The notes below the pieces were generated by a model. That model saw nothing but the letters and a program-made list of their open reading frames with translations. It was not told the DNA's origin and ran no database searches. A program made the translations under genes and the position numbers. DNA of 64,000 nt, taken from assembly GCF_014280435.1 (NCBI RefSeq), contig NZ_CP060388.1:930001-994000 (forward strand), given 5' to 3'. Position 1 is the first letter of the stretch. Each line of letters starts with the position of its first letter. Shown here one piece after another: positions 1 to 9,270 of the stretch. This DNA is from Sphingobium sp. KCTC 72723. GTDB lineage: Bacteria > Pseudomonadota > Alphaproteobacteria > Sphingomonadales > Sphingomonadaceae.

Positions 1-866
1 ATATGTTTGCGCGCCATATTGACGCCGGTATAATTGTCATAATGATCGAGCATCGCGTTGTAATGCTCTACGATCACGCGATATTGTTCCGCCAATGACG
101 GATCGGGCAAACGCTCGCCCCGTTCCAGCCAGGCCATGACCTGACTGATCAGCCAAGGCCGACCATAAGCCCCCCGCCCGATCATCACACCATCCGCGCC
201 GCTGTGTTCCAGCGCCATGTCGGCGTCCTCGATCGAACAGATGTCGCCATTGGCGATGACCGGCAGTTTGACCGCATCCTTGACCGACCGGATGAAGCTC
301 CAGTCGGCGGACCCCTTATACATCTGGCACCGGGTGCGGCCATGGACAGTGATGAGTTTCGCGCCCAGATCCTCAGCGATATGGGCCAGTTCCGGCGCAT
401 TCAGGCTGCTATGGTCCCAACCCATCCGCATCTTGACCGTCACCGGGACGTCCACCGCCTCCACCGTCGCCTTGATGAGCGCAGCGGCCAGCGGCAGGTC
501 GCGCATCAATGCGCTGCCCGCGTCGCCATTGACGACCTTCTTCACCGGGCAACCCATATTGATGTCGATGATCGCCGCGCCGCGATCCGCATTCAGCTTC
601 GCCGCTTCGGCCATTTCGGTGGGCGAGCAACCGGCCAACTGCATCGACACGGGTTCTTCCAGCGGATGCCACGCCGCTTTTTGCAGCGACTGGCGCGTCT
701 CACGGATCATCGCTGCCGTCGCGATCATTTCCGTCACATTGAGGCCGCAGCCATAGCGGCGCACCAGCGTGCGGAACGGCATGTCGGTCACGCCCGTCAT
801 CGGGGCCAGCACGACTGGCATATCAATGGTGATGGGACCAATGGCGATGGGCGAGAGTGTGCGCAT
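1..866 (-). CDS. dusB: tRNA-dihydrouridine synthase, partial (3' end outside window)
   Basis: Flavin enzyme that reduces specific uridines in tRNA to dihydrouridine in the cytoplasm. Reading leftward from ATG 866 the protein begins [18 protein letters not shown] and has the DUS fold order: [12 protein letters not shown] near residue 20, then [15 protein letters not shown], which carries the catalytic cysteine, [13 protein letters not shown], and ANGDI followed by [10 protein letters not shown] (phosphate/FMN loops). The frame stays open to base 1, so the C-terminal helical domain is cut off. It is the DusB/NifR3 type, which in alphaproteobacteria often precedes ntrBC; that cannot be checked here. 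It is divergent from ispDF; a small hairpin (CTGCCT/AGGCAG, 882-900) lies between them. Confidence 0.93.
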   Translation of the reverse strand, partial: MRTLSPIAIGPITIDMPVVLAPMTGVTDMPFRTLVRRYGCGLNVTEMIATAAMIRETRQSLQKAAWHPLEEPVSMQLAGCSPTEMAEAAKLNADRGAAIIDINMGCPVKKVVNGDAGSALMRDLPLAAALIKATVEAVDVPVTVKMRMGWDHSSLNAPELAHIAEDLGAKLITVHGRTRCQMYKGSADWSFIRSVKDAVKLPVIANGDICSIEDADMALEHSGADGVMIGRGAYGRPWLISQVMAWLERGERLPDPSLAEQYRVIVEHYNAMLDHYDNYTGVNMARKH

Positions 867-964
867 GATAGAAGAATGAACCTGCCTAAAAAACAGGCAG
901 TCCTTAGCGGGAAATGCCGCTTTGGGCAAGCGAAGGGGTCTGGCGGGCTTTGGGGCAAGCGGCT

Positions 965-2143
965 ATGCCCCGCGCCATGACATCCAACAGGCACAGGACC
1001 ATCGCCCTGCTGGTTGCCGCTGGCAGCGGTAACCGGGCGGGCGGCGACACTCCCAAACAGTTTCGCGTCATCGGCGGCAAGCCCGTGATCGTCCACGCAG
1101 TCGACGCACTGGCCGCGCATCCGGCGATCGACGCGATCGTCGTGGTGATCGGAGCGGGACAGGAAGCGCAGGTTCGCGCGCTGTTTGGCGACAGGATTCT
1201 GGTCGAGGGGGCGGAAAGTCGGCGCGGCTCGGTGCGTGCGGGGCTGGAGGCGATTGCGGCGGCGGGCGGCGCGGATCGGGTGCTGATCCACGATGCGGCG
1301 CGGCCTTTCCTGCCCGGCGCGGTGGTCGATCGGCTGCTGGATGCGCTGGACGGGGCAGAGGGTGCAATTCCCGTGCTGCCCGTGGTCGATACGCTGGTGC
1401 GCGGTGCAGCAAGCGCGATGGGCGACGGCGTGGCGCGCGACGATCTGTATCGCGTTCAGACGCCGCAGGCTTTCCGTTTCGACACGATCCTGGCCGCGCA
1501 TCAGGCATGGGACGATGCCCGCGAAGCGACCGATGACGCACAGATTTTGAAAGGCCGGGGCCATGACGTCATGTTGGTTGCGGGCGATGAAGGATTGGAA
1601 AAATTGACCTATCCAGCTGATTTCGCCCGTGCCGAAGCCAAATTCGCGGCGGCACGAACCGTCCGCGTCGGCATGGGCTATGATGTCCACCGGCTCGCCC
1701 CGGACGAACAATTATGGCTGGGCGGCATACTGGTGCCGCATGATCGCGGGCTGGCGGGGCATAGCGACGCGGACGTGGCGCTCCATGCCATCGTCGATGC
1801 GCTGCTGGGCGCGCTGGCCGAAGGGGACATTGGTAGCCATTTTCCACCCTCCGACGCGCAATGGCGCGGCGCATCGTCCGACCGCTTCCTGGCCTATGCG
1901 CGGGAACGGGTGGCGGCGCGGGGCGGCTCAATCGACCATGTCGACCTGACCATCATCTGCGAAGCGCCCAAGATCGGCCCGCACCGCGACGCCATGCGCG
2001 CGCGGATCGCACAGATATTGAACATCGCCATCGACCGGGTCAGCGTGAAGGCGACCACCACCGAACGGCTGGGCTTTGCCGGGCGGCGCGAAGGGATTGC
2101 GGCGCAGGCCATTGCCACCCTCTCCCTTCCCGCGCTATCCTGA
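965..2143 (+). CDS. ispDF: bifunctional IspD/IspF (MEP isoprenoid pathway)
   Basis: Fused 2-C-methyl-D-erythritol 4-phosphate cytidylyltransferase and 2,4-cyclodiphosphate synthase, two steps of the non-mevalonate isoprenoid pathway. The IspD half (residues about 1-230) starts with the nucleotide-binding LLVAAGSGNRAGGDTPKQF stretch. The IspF half (about 235-392) shows VGMGYDVHRL (metal-binding D and H), HSDADVALHAI, GDIGSHFPPSD and the C-terminal TTTERLGFAGR. The fusion is common in alphaproteobacteria, where it substitutes for separate ispD and ispF genes. Start 965 is preferred because GGGG at 952-955 lies 9 nt upstream; ATG 977 is the alternative. The cinA-type gene follows after 4 nt, so the two are probably co-transcribed. 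Confidence 0.95.
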   Translation: MPRAMTSNRHRTIALLVAAGSGNRAGGDTPKQFRVIGGKPVIVHAVDALAAHPAIDAIVVVIGAGQEAQVRALFGDRILVEGAESRRGSVRAGLEAIAAAGGADRVLIHDAARPFLPGAVVDRLLDALDGAEGAIPVLPVVDTLVRGAASAMGDGVARDDLYRVQTPQAFRFDTILAAHQAWDDAREATDDAQILKGRGHDVMLVAGDEGLEKLTYPADFARAEAKFAAARTVRVGMGYDVHRLAPDEQLWLGGILVPHDRGLAGHSDADVALHAIVDALLGALAEGDIGSHFPPSDAQWRGASSDRFLAYARERVAARGGSIDHVDLTIICEAPKIGPHRDAMRARIAQILNIAIDRVSVKATTTERLGFAGRREGIAAQAIATLSLPALS

Positions 2144-2147
2144 CGCC

Positions 2148-2666
2148 ATGCCAGACAGCATCCTCCCCCCCATCCTCGTCGACCTTGCCGAACGAGTCAT
2201 CATCGCCAATCGCCGTGCGGGTCGCACCGTGGCGGTGGCGGAAAGCTGCACCGGCGGACTGGTGTCGGCCGCGCTCACGGAAATCGCCGGATCATCGGAC
2301 GTGTTCGAAGCCGGTTTCATCACCTATTCCAACGATATGAAGGCACAGCTTCTCAAAGTATCTCAGGATGTGCTGGACACGTTCGGAGCCGTATCGATTG
2401 CCACGGCATGGGCCATGGCGCAGGGCGCGCTCAAGCAAAGCCATGCTCATGTCGCCGTCGCCATCACCGGCATTGCGGGTCCGGGCGGCGGGTCGGAACA
2501 AAAGCCGGTCGGCACAGTCGTATTCGCCCGCGCCGAACGGGGCGCAGGCGCGGACAAGGTCGTTGCCGACATGCGGCATTTTGAAAATAATGGCCGTGGC
2601 GGCGTGCGGCTTCAGGCCGCGTTATGCGCGCTCGAACTGTTGCTGCCCGACTCGCCCGGCGCGTAA
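2148..2666 (+). CDS. pncC: CinA-family protein (NMN amidohydrolase type)
   Basis: A 172-residue protein equal to the C-terminal CinA domain alone; stand-alone versions such as E. coli PncC deamidate nicotinamide mononucleotide in pyridine-nucleotide salvage. Family signatures are AESCTGGLVSAALTEIAGSS near residue 30, FEAGFITYSNDMKAQLL, AVSIATAWAMAQGA and AITGIAGPGGGS followed by KPVGTVVFA. The start ATG 2148 is 4 nt after the ispDF stop, in an operon arrangement. Its last 55 nt overlap the end of the convergent ratA-like gene on the other strand. The enzymatic activity is inferred from the family. Confidence 0.88.
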   Translation: MPDSILPPILVDLAERVIIANRRAGRTVAVAESCTGGLVSAALTEIAGSSDVFEAGFITYSNDMKAQLLKVSQDVLDTFGAVSIATAWAMAQGALKQSHAHVAVAITGIAGPGGGSEQKPVGTVVFARAERGAGADKVVADMRHFENNGRGGVRLQAALCALELLLPDSPGA

Positions 2667-3088
2667 AGCTGCGCCGCGCGGGTTTCGAACGCGCCGATCA
2701 TCTTGCGCAGCGCCTTGTCGAACATCTGTCCGGCCAGCATTTCGAACAGCCGGTTCTTGAATTCGAACTCCACCTCGAAATCGACCAGCACCCCGCCCTT
2801 CCCATCGTCGCGGAAGCGCCATTCATTGTGCAGATGCTTTAACGGCCCGTCGAGATAGTCGACCCGGACATGATCCGGGCGATGCTTGTGGACGCGCGAC
2901 GTGAAGCTTTCCTTGATCCCCTTGAACCCCACGATCATGTCGGCGACCATTTCACTGTCGTCATCCGACCGCACACGAATGGCGCTGATCCAGGGGAGAA
3001 ATTCGGGATAGGCCTCTACATTGGACACCAGATCGAACATCTGGGTCGGGGTGTAGGGCAGGTCGCGGGTTTCGCTATGCTTGGGCAT
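2612..3088 (-). CDS. RatA/Coq10-type SRPBCC (START-like) protein
   Basis: 158-residue START-domain protein of the RatA/COQ10 group; relatives bind hydrophobic ligands, and Coq10 acts with ubiquinone. Visible family features are the N-terminal YTPTQMFDLVSNVEAYPEFLPW block, the hydrophobic strand VADMIVGFKGIKESFTSRV, the WRF segment and the terminal helix with MFDKALRKMIGAFETRA. ATG 3088 gives the normal family length, with an additional C-terminal extension of about 12 residues that overlaps the cinA-type gene. It lies 7 nt downstream of lipA and is probably co-transcribed with it, a common alphaproteobacterial arrangement. The E. coli 'toxin' label for RatA is not supported by anything here; a ubiquinone-related role is the more likely inference. 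Confidence 0.85.
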   Translation of the reverse strand: MPKHSETRDLPYTPTQMFDLVSNVEAYPEFLPWISAIRVRSDDDSEMVADMIVGFKGIKESFTSRVHKHRPDHVRVDYLDGPLKHLHNEWRFRDDGKGGVLVDFEVEFEFKNRLFEMLAGQMFDKALRKMIGAFETRAAQLYAPGESGSNSSSAHNAA

Positions 3089-3095
3089 CGCGCGT

Positions 3096-4049
3096 TCAGG
3101 CCTTTGCCGCAGTCCTGGCCAGCTTGGCCTCTCGCGCCGCGCGCATCTGCGCGAAATCCTCACCCGCATGATAGCTGGAGCGGGTCAGCGGCGATGACGC
3201 GACTTGCAGAAAGCCCTTGGCCCGCGCGATCCCGGCATAGGCGTTGAACGCCGCCGGAGTGACGAAATCGATCACCTTGGTATGTTTGGGCGTGGGTTGC
3301 AGATATTGGCCCATCGTCAGAAAATCGATATCGGCCGACCGCATGTCGTCCATCACCTGATGCACTTCCAGCCGTTCCTCGCCCAGCCCCAGCATGATGC
3401 CGGATTTGGTGAAGATGGACGGGTCCAGCCGCTTGACTGATTCCAGCAACCGCAGCGACGCATAATAGCGCGCACCGGGGCGGATCGTCGGGTAAAGGCG
3501 CGGCACCGTTTCCAGATTATGATTATACACGTCGGGCCGGGCCGCGACGATCATCTCGACCGCGCGCTCATGCTTGTTGCGGAAGTCCGGCGTCAGGATT
3601 TCGATCGTCGTATGGGGCGTCGTGCGGCGCAGCGCTTCGATCACCTTGACGAATTGCGACGCGCCGCCATCGGGCAGGTCATCGCGGTCGACCGAGGTGA
3701 TGACGATATGTTCAAGGCCCATTTCCGCCGCCGCATCGGCTAGATTCTGCGGTTCGTTGACATCGACCTTGCGCGGCATCCCCGTCTTGACGTTGCAAAA
3801 GGCGCAGGCGCGGGTGCAGACATCGCCCAAAATCATCACCGTGGCGTGCTTCTTGGTCCAACATTCGCCAATATTCGGGCAGGCCGCTTCCTCGCAGACC
3901 GTATTCAGCCCCTTTTCCCGCATCAGCTTGCGCGTCTCATGATAGGCGGGGCTGGTCGGTGCCTTGACGCGGATCCAGTCGGGCTTGCGCGCACGTTCCG
4001 GCTTGGCTTCGGGCTGGCCGGGGACGGCAATGGGCGTAATGTCGTTCAT
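3096..4049 (-). CDS. lipA: lipoyl synthase
   Basis: Radical-SAM enzyme inserting two sulfurs into octanoyl groups on 2-oxoacid dehydrogenase subunits and GcvH. 317 residues from ATG 4049. Two iron-sulfur sites are visible: the auxiliary cluster cysteines in [13 protein letters not shown] and the radical-SAM CxxxCxxC in [12 protein letters not shown], followed by the family pattern [13 protein letters not shown], ITSVDRDDL and the C-terminal RSSYHAGE, whose serine ligates the auxiliary cluster. An upstream in-frame extension is possible but conserved sequence begins just after [11 protein letters not shown]. It is transcribed with the downstream ratA-like gene and is divergent from the carbonic anhydrase gene. 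Confidence 0.97.
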   Translation of the reverse strand: MNDITPIAVPGQPEAKPERARKPDWIRVKAPTSPAYHETRKLMREKGLNTVCEEAACPNIGECWTKKHATVMILGDVCTRACAFCNVKTGMPRKVDVNEPQNLADAAAEMGLEHIVITSVDRDDLPDGGASQFVKVIEALRRTTPHTTIEILTPDFRNKHERAVEMIVAARPDVYNHNLETVPRLYPTIRPGARYYASLRLLESVKRLDPSIFTKSGIMLGLGEERLEVHQVMDDMRSADIDFLTMGQYLQPTPKHTKVIDFVTPAAFNAYAGIARAKGFLQVASSPLTRSSYHAGEDFAQMRAAREAKLARTAAKA

Positions 4050-4113
4050 GCGCCCCAGATAGCGATGCCGGGCCACTCTTGCCAGTGCAGAGTTTGTGCG
4101 GCACATCCCCTTC

Positions 4114-4752
4114 ATGACAGATTTTACCGACATGCTGACAGGCTATCACCGCTTCCGCGAAACCGGCTGGGCGCAACAGCGCGGGCGATGGGACGAACTG
4201 GCCGAAGGGCAAAGCCCGCGCGTCATGGTCATTGCCTGTTCCGACAGCCGTGTCGACCCGACCCAAATCTTCGACACCAGCCCCGGCGAGATTTTCGTCG
4301 TGCGCAATGTCGCGGCGCTGGTGCCGCCGTTCGAAACTGCGCCGGGCCATCATGGCGTTTCGGCCGCGCTGGAATTTGCCGTTCAGGTGCTGAAAGTCGG
4401 CGAGATCGTCGTCATGGGTCATGGAAAATGCGGGGGTTGCAAGGCAGCGCTCAGTCATGACCTGAAAGATGCGCCGCCGGGCGAAGGCGGCTTCATCCAT
4501 AACTGGATCCAGTTGCTCGACGGTGCGCGCGACACGGTGATCGCCGCGCATGGTGACGACCGCAGCCGCGATGTCGAACGCGCGATGGAGCAGGAAGCGG
4601 TCAAGGTCAGCCTCGCCAATCTGCGCACCTTCCCCTGTGTCCGGTCCAAGGAACGTAAGGGCGAATTGAAGCTGGTCGGCGCTTTCTTCGCGATTTCCGA
4701 CGGGCAATTGCACGTCATGGACGAACAAAGCGGCGTATTTTCGCCCGCCTGA
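4114..4752 (+). CDS. beta-class carbonic anhydrase
   Basis: Zinc enzyme interconverting CO2 and bicarbonate in the cytoplasm. 212 residues from ATG 4114. Zinc ligands and the catalytic Asp/Arg dyad are visible: Cys and Asp-Arg in ACSDSRVDP, His and Cys in GHGKCGGC. The [12 protein letters not shown] segment is typical of the family, and the C-terminal [16 protein letters not shown] matches the usual end of the beta sheet. It is divergent from lipA with about 64 nt between starts, and 14 nt upstream of the NYN-domain gene, with which it may be co-transcribed. Confidence 0.94.
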   Translation: MTDFTDMLTGYHRFRETGWAQQRGRWDELAEGQSPRVMVIACSDSRVDPTQIFDTSPGEIFVVRNVAALVPPFETAPGHHGVSAALEFAVQVLKVGEIVVMGHGKCGGCKAALSHDLKDAPPGEGGFIHNWIQLLDGARDTVIAAHGDDRSRDVERAMEQEAVKVSLANLRTFPCVRSKERKGELKLVGAFFAISDGQLHVMDEQSGVFSPA

Positions 4753-4766
4753 AAGGACCGAACGAT

Positions 4767-5588
4767 ATGGCGTCCACACGCGATGGCAGCGGCAATATCG
4801 CCCTGCTGATAGACGCCGACAATGCGTCCGCTGCCCATTTCGATCCGGTCATGACCGTGCTGGCGGAGCTTGGCACGGTCAATATCCGCCGCGCCTATGG
4901 CAATTGGAGCAAGGCGACGCTCAAGACCTGGGCGGCCCTGTCCGTCGCGCAAGCGATCGAACCGCAGCAGCAGTTCGACCTGACCAAGGGCAAGAACGCC
5001 ACCGACATGAAGATGACGATCGATGCCATGGACCTGATGGCCAGCGGCCGCGTCGATGGATTCGGCCTGATGTCGAGCGACAGCGATTTCACCCCGCTGG
5101 TCACCCGTATCCGCCAGCAGGGCATCCCCGTCTATGGCTTCGGATCGGCCAACACACCCGAAGGCTTCCGCCGCGCCTGCAGCCGTTTCATCAACGTAGC
5201 GGCGCTGAAAGCCGCCGACATGCCCGTGGCGACCAAGGCACCGGCAAAAACCGCGCCCGCCGCCAGCACCGCCCCGGCCAAAGCGGCAGCGCCACAGGCC
5301 GTCAAGCCTGCCGCGCCCCAACCCGCGCCCACTCCTGCCGCGCCAACCCCAGCCAAGGCCGTCGATCCCGAAGTCGTCCGCCTGCTGATCGACGCCTATG
5401 ACGAAGCCAAGCGCGATGAGCGCGGTTTCGTGGCGCTGGGTCCGGTGGGGCAGCGCGTGGGCAACCGCTCCAGCTTCGACGTGCGCAACTATGGTTATAA
5501 ACGCCTGTCGGATCTGGTCGCGGCCATCCCAAACTTCATCAGCGAAGTGCGCGAAGGCGGCCAGACCTGGATCAAACGGGTCAAGTGA
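4767..5588 (+). CDS. NYN (PIN-like) domain protein with C-terminal OST-HTH/LOTUS-like domain
   Basis: 273-residue LabA/DUF88-type protein. The N-terminal NYN nuclease-like domain (about residues 10-155) has the acidic residues expected for metal binding: LLIDADNAS, KNATDMKMTIDAMDL and LMSSDSDFTPL. A low-complexity Ala/Pro/Lys linker (about 155-200) leads to a winged-helix-like C-terminal domain (about 205-273, with RGFVALGPVG, YGYKRLSDLV and the end QTWIKRVK) of the OST-HTH/LOTUS kind, which binds RNA. The family is thought to act in RNA processing; substrate unknown. A ribosome-binding site GAAAGGA precedes ATG 4767. It follows the carbonic anhydrase gene by 14 nt. Confidence 0.85.
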   Translation: MASTRDGSGNIALLIDADNASAAHFDPVMTVLAELGTVNIRRAYGNWSKATLKTWAALSVAQAIEPQQQFDLTKGKNATDMKMTIDAMDLMASGRVDGFGLMSSDSDFTPLVTRIRQQGIPVYGFGSANTPEGFRRACSRFINVAALKAADMPVATKAPAKTAPAASTAPAKAAAPQAVKPAAPQPAPTPAAPTPAKAVDPEVVRLLIDAYDEAKRDERGFVALGPVGQRVGNRSSFDVRNYGYKRLSDLVAAIPNFISEVREGGQTWIKRVK

Positions 5589-5613
5589 GGCGGCGGTGGG
5601 ACGAAGCCTGATC

Positions 5614-5737
5614 ATTCCCCTCCCGCTTGCGGGAGGGGCAGCGAGACTTGTGCGCAAAGCGCATTAGTCGCAGCGGGGTGGGCTGTCGCAACGTCATGCC
5701 CACCCACTGATCCCCTCCCGTAAACGGCAGGGGGAAC
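5614..5737. repeat. nested palindromic intergenic repeat (sphingomonad REP/MITE-like)
   Basis: An about 124-bp element lying 26 nt after the NYN gene. Its left arm is a perfect palindrome, CCCCTCCCGC-TT-GCGGGAGGGG (5617-5638). The right arm is an imperfect version (CCCCTCCCG 5712-5720 with CGGCAGGGG 5725-5733). An inner inverted repeat GGGTGGGC (5676-5683) / GCCCACCC (5698-5705) sits between them. The nested layout resembles repeat doublets moved by transposases elsewhere. The left hairpin could also end transcription of the NYN gene, but no T-run follows it. Confidence 0.7.
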
Positions 5738-5799
5738 ATATCCGAAAATGGTCGGTCAACGACGAATCGCCCCTTCATTTATCCTCATCTCTCAAGACC

Positions 5800-5831
5800 A
5801 AAAAAAGGGCCGGTCCATAAAGAACCAGCCC
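5800..5831 (-). terminator. Rho-independent terminator of ettA
   Basis: Read on the minus strand, GGGCTGGTTC and GGACCGGCCC form a 10-bp stem (two G-U pairs) around a 5-nt loop, followed by seven T residues. It lies about 125 nt past the ettA stop. 5832-5955 holds nothing recognisable. Confidence 0.85.
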
Positions 5832-5955
5832 GCAAAGTTTTAGGAGAGGATGCCTGAAAGGCGCATTCTCTATGCAATGATAGCGGTATCACCGCAAATG
5901 CGAAAAGCGGAGGAGCAGTTGCAATTTTTGCAACCGGTCCACCGTTTCCTAAAAA

Positions 5956-7641
5956 TCACCGCGTCAGCTTCTTGTACGACAGCGCGGTAGGCCGATCGGC
6001 CGCATCGCCCAGGCGGCGGCGCTTATCTTCTTCATAGGCTTCGAAATTGCCTTCGAACCATTCGACATGGCTGTTGCCTTCGAATGCCAATATATGGGTG
6101 GCCAGTCGATCGAGGAAGAAGCGATCATGGCTGATGACCACGGCGCAACCCGCGAAGTTTTCGATCGCTTCTTCCAGCGCGCCCAGCGTTTCGACGTCCA
6201 GATCGTTGGTCGGTTCATCGAGCAGCAGTACATTGCCGCCCTTTTTCAGCATCTTGGCGATGTGGACGCGATTGCGTTCACCGCCCGACAGCTTGCCGAC
6301 ATTCTTCTGCTGGTCCTGCCCCTTGAAATTGAAGGCGCCGACATAGGCCCGCGTGGACATGTCATGGCCGTTGACCTTCACATAATCGAGGCCGTCGGAC
6401 ACTTCTTCCCAGACATTCTTCGACCCGTCGAGATGGTCGCGGCTCTGATCGACAAAGCCCAGACGCACCGTCGAACCAATGTCGATCTCGCCCGAATCGG
6501 CCGTCTCCTGACCCGTAATCAGCTTGAACAGCGTGGATTTACCCGCCCCGTTCGGCCCAATCACGCCGACGATGCCACCGGGCGGCAGCAGGAAGGACAG
6601 ATCCTCGAACAACAGCTTGTCGCCAAACGCTTTGCTGATGTTCTTGAACTCGATCACCTTGCCGCCCAGACGCTCTGGCACCTGAATGACGATCTGCGCC
6701 TTGCCGGGCGAACGGTTGTTCTGACCCGCGACCAGTTCCTCGAACTTCTTGATGCGCGCCTTGGACTTGGTCTGGCGACCCTTGGTCCCCTGACGGATCC
6801 ATTCCAGCTCGTCGTTGATCGCCTTCTGGCGGCCCGTGGCCTCCCGATCTTCCTGTTCCAGACGCTTGGACTTCTTCTCCAGATAGGTGGAGTAATTGCC
6901 TTCATAGGGGAAATATTTCCCCCGATCGAGTTCCAGGATCCAGCCCACGACATTGTCGAGGAAATAGCGGTCATGGGTGATCATCAGCACCGCGCCCGCA
7001 TATTCCTTCAGATGATTTTCCAGCCAGGTGACGCTTTCGGCATCCAGATGGTTGGTCGGTTCGTCGAGCAGCAATATGTCCGGCTTCTGGATCAGCAGGC
7101 GGGTCAGCGCGATACGGCGCTTTTCACCGCCCGACAGGCTTTCGACCGACCAGTCCGACGGCGGGCAGCGCAGCGCTTCCATCGCCAGTTCCAGCTGGCT
7201 GTCGAGCGACCAGCCATCGACCGCGTCGATCTGCTCCTGCAACGTCCCCATTTCTTCCATCAGCGCGTCGAAATCGACGTCCTCTGGCGGGTCGCCCATG
7301 ATGTTGCTGATTTCGTTGAAGCGGTCCATCTTGTCCGCAATATCGCGCGCGCCGTCCTTGACGTTTTCCAACACGCTCTTGTTGGGGTCAAGCTGGGGTT
7401 CCTGCGGCAGATAGCCGACCGTGATATTCTCGCCCGGCCATGCTTCACCGGAAAAATCGGTGTCGATTCCGGCCATGATCTTGATCAGGGTCGATTTACC
7501 CGCACCGTTGGGACCAACGATGCCGATCTTGGACCCGCGATAAAATTGCAGGTTGATGTTGCTCAACACCGGCTTGGCCGCGCCGGGGAAGGTCTTTGTC
7601 ATGCTTTTCATGACATAGGCATATTGCGAGGCGGCGGACAT
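5956..7641 (-). CDS. ettA: energy-dependent translational throttle protein EttA (ABC-F ATPase)
   Basis: Soluble ABC-F ATPase that binds the ribosomal E site and tunes the first peptide bond according to energy state. 561 residues with two ATPase modules: Walker A GPNGAGKST near residues 43 and 359, signature SLSGGEKRR and KLSGGERNR, Walker B LLLDEPTNHLDAES and LLLDEPTNDLDVET. The linker between them contains the EttA-type arm and P-site tRNA-interaction helices (KSKRLEQEDREATGRQK region, GRQTKSKARI). Start ATG 7641 gives the standard EttA beginning ASQYAYVMKSMTKTFPG. It is monocistronic with its own terminator. Confidence 0.96.
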   Translation of the reverse strand: MSAASQYAYVMKSMTKTFPGAAKPVLSNINLQFYRGSKIGIVGPNGAGKSTLIKIMAGIDTDFSGEAWPGENITVGYLPQEPQLDPNKSVLENVKDGARDIADKMDRFNEISNIMGDPPEDVDFDALMEEMGTLQEQIDAVDGWSLDSQLELAMEALRCPPSDWSVESLSGGEKRRIALTRLLIQKPDILLLDEPTNHLDAESVTWLENHLKEYAGAVLMITHDRYFLDNVVGWILELDRGKYFPYEGNYSTYLEKKSKRLEQEDREATGRQKAINDELEWIRQGTKGRQTKSKARIKKFEELVAGQNNRSPGKAQIVIQVPERLGGKVIEFKNISKAFGDKLLFEDLSFLLPPGGIVGVIGPNGAGKSTLFKLITGQETADSGEIDIGSTVRLGFVDQSRDHLDGSKNVWEEVSDGLDYVKVNGHDMSTRAYVGAFNFKGQDQQKNVGKLSGGERNRVHIAKMLKKGGNVLLLDEPTNDLDVETLGALEEAIENFAGCAVVISHDRFFLDRLATHILAFEGNSHVEWFEGNFEAYEEDKRRRLGDAADRPTALSYKKLTR

Positions 7642-7741
7642 GTTCGGGCAGCTCCAACGGTCAGGACAAGGGGATTTTGCGCGGAGTTAGCGGAGGCGGG
7701 GCGCATTGGCAAATGGGTGATGGCCCGCTACGCTGCAACCC

Positions 7742-9115
7742 ATGCAGAAAATCCGATCAGGCCCGCTTGCCGCCCTCCTCCTTGGCAGCATTTTCACCCC
7801 CACATTTGCAATGGCCGCCCCAGCGGACAGCATGGCGATTCGCGATGCGGCGCTGGCCGATATGGTCGCGTGGGACTTTACCGAAGGTCTGACTACCGAA
7901 GTCGGCCCGCGCCCCGCCGGCACGCAGCAGGAAGCGCGCGCGCGCGACTGGGCCGTGGCGAAGCTCAAAGCGCTGGGCTTCTCCAACGTGCACGCGGAAC
8001 CCTATACCATGCCGGTCTGGGTGCGCGGGCGTGATGAAGCGAAGATTCTGTCCCCCTACCCGCAAAATCTGGTTCTGGCCGCGCTGGGCAATAGCGGATC
8101 GACATCGGACAAGGGGCTGGAGGGCGAAGTCGTCTATTTCCCGACCATAGCCGATCTGGAAGCTGCGCCCGCCGCCAGCGTGAAAGGCAAGATCGCCTTC
8201 GTCAGCCACGGCATGGAAGCGACGCAGGACGGCTCCTCTTATGGCTATTTCGGCGCGGCACGTCGGCAGGGACCAAGCATCGCATCGAAAAAGGGCGCGA
8301 TAGCCATCCTGATTCGATCCATCGGCACCGATCATCATCGCGTGCCGCATACCGGCGTGCAGATGTGGGCGCCGGGCGTGACGCCTATCCCGGCAGCGGC
8401 GCTCAGCGTGCCGGATGCCGAACAGCTTGTCCGCATGATTGGGCGGGGGCAGCCGGTTAAGCTGCACCTGACCTTGACGTCGAAGATGCTCAAGGACCAG
8501 CCTTCGGGCAATGTCTTCGCCGAAATCCCCGGCAGCGATCCTGCGGCTGGCATAGTCGTGGCGGCCTGCCATCTCGACAGTTGGGATCAGGGGACCGGCG
8601 CGATCGACGATGCTACAGGATGCGGCATCGCTGCGGCTTCCGCGTTGCAGGTGGCCAAGAGCGGTACCCCCCGCCGCACCATTCGCGTGCTGATGGCAGG
8701 CGCGGAAGAAGTCGGCGGCGACGGCGCGCGCGCCTATTTCAAGGCGCATGGGGCGGAAAAGCACGCTCTGGCGATCGAATCGGATTTCGGCGCGGATCGG
8801 GTTTGGCGCGTGGATTTCAAACTGCCGCAGGGGCATGAAGCATTGGCAAAGCAGATCGCCGCCGGGCTTGCGCCGCTGGGCGTGGGGGCCAGCGGACAGG
8901 AAGCGGGCGGCGGCGCGGACATCGCTCCACTGGTGAAGGCAGGCGTCCCTGTCATCGACCTGCAACAGGATGGCACGCGCTATTTCGACCTGCACCACAC
9001 GCCCGACGATACGCTGGACAAGGTCGATCCGGTGCAGTTGCGTCAGAATGTCGCGGCTTGGGCCGTCACGTTAAACCTTGTCGCCAACGCTTCAGAAACA
9101 TTGGGCATTAACTGA
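7742..9115 (+). CDS. secreted M28-family zinc metallopeptidase
   Basis: 457 residues with a Sec signal peptide (hydrophobic core AALLLGSIFTPTFAMA, probable cleavage after MAAPA/around 25-27). The M28 dinuclear zinc site is visible in order: His and Asp in CHLDSWDQGTGAIDD (residues near 280), Glu-Glu in GAEEVGGDG, Asp in ESDFGAD and His in DLHHTPDDTLDKVD near the C-terminus. A PA-like insertion lies between residues about 110 and 240. Closest in style to carboxypeptidase Q-like periplasmic exopeptidases that cleave dipeptides. It is divergent from ettA (100 nt between starts). The substrate is not predictable. Confidence 0.9.
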   Translation: MQKIRSGPLAALLLGSIFTPTFAMAAPADSMAIRDAALADMVAWDFTEGLTTEVGPRPAGTQQEARARDWAVAKLKALGFSNVHAEPYTMPVWVRGRDEAKILSPYPQNLVLAALGNSGSTSDKGLEGEVVYFPTIADLEAAPAASVKGKIAFVSHGMEATQDGSSYGYFGAARRQGPSIASKKGAIAILIRSIGTDHHRVPHTGVQMWAPGVTPIPAAALSVPDAEQLVRMIGRGQPVKLHLTLTSKMLKDQPSGNVFAEIPGSDPAAGIVVAACHLDSWDQGTGAIDDATGCGIAAASALQVAKSGTPRRTIRVLMAGAEEVGGDGARAYFKAHGAEKHALAIESDFGADRVWRVDFKLPQGHEALAKQIAAGLAPLGVGASGQEAGGGADIAPLVKAGVPVIDLQQDGTRYFDLHHTPDDTLDKVDPVQLRQNVAAWAVTLNLVANASETLGIN

Positions 9116-9270
9116 ACTTTTATAGTAGACAACGCCTTGTCGCGTGATTCCTTCGTTTCACCGGCGCAGAAAAGCATTGATTTGTGCATCGCACACGTTA
9201 ATGCGGGTCGCTCGCGTAGGGTCACACTTAAAGTGCCTGACGCGGCAAAATGCTATGGGAGCCGTACACA

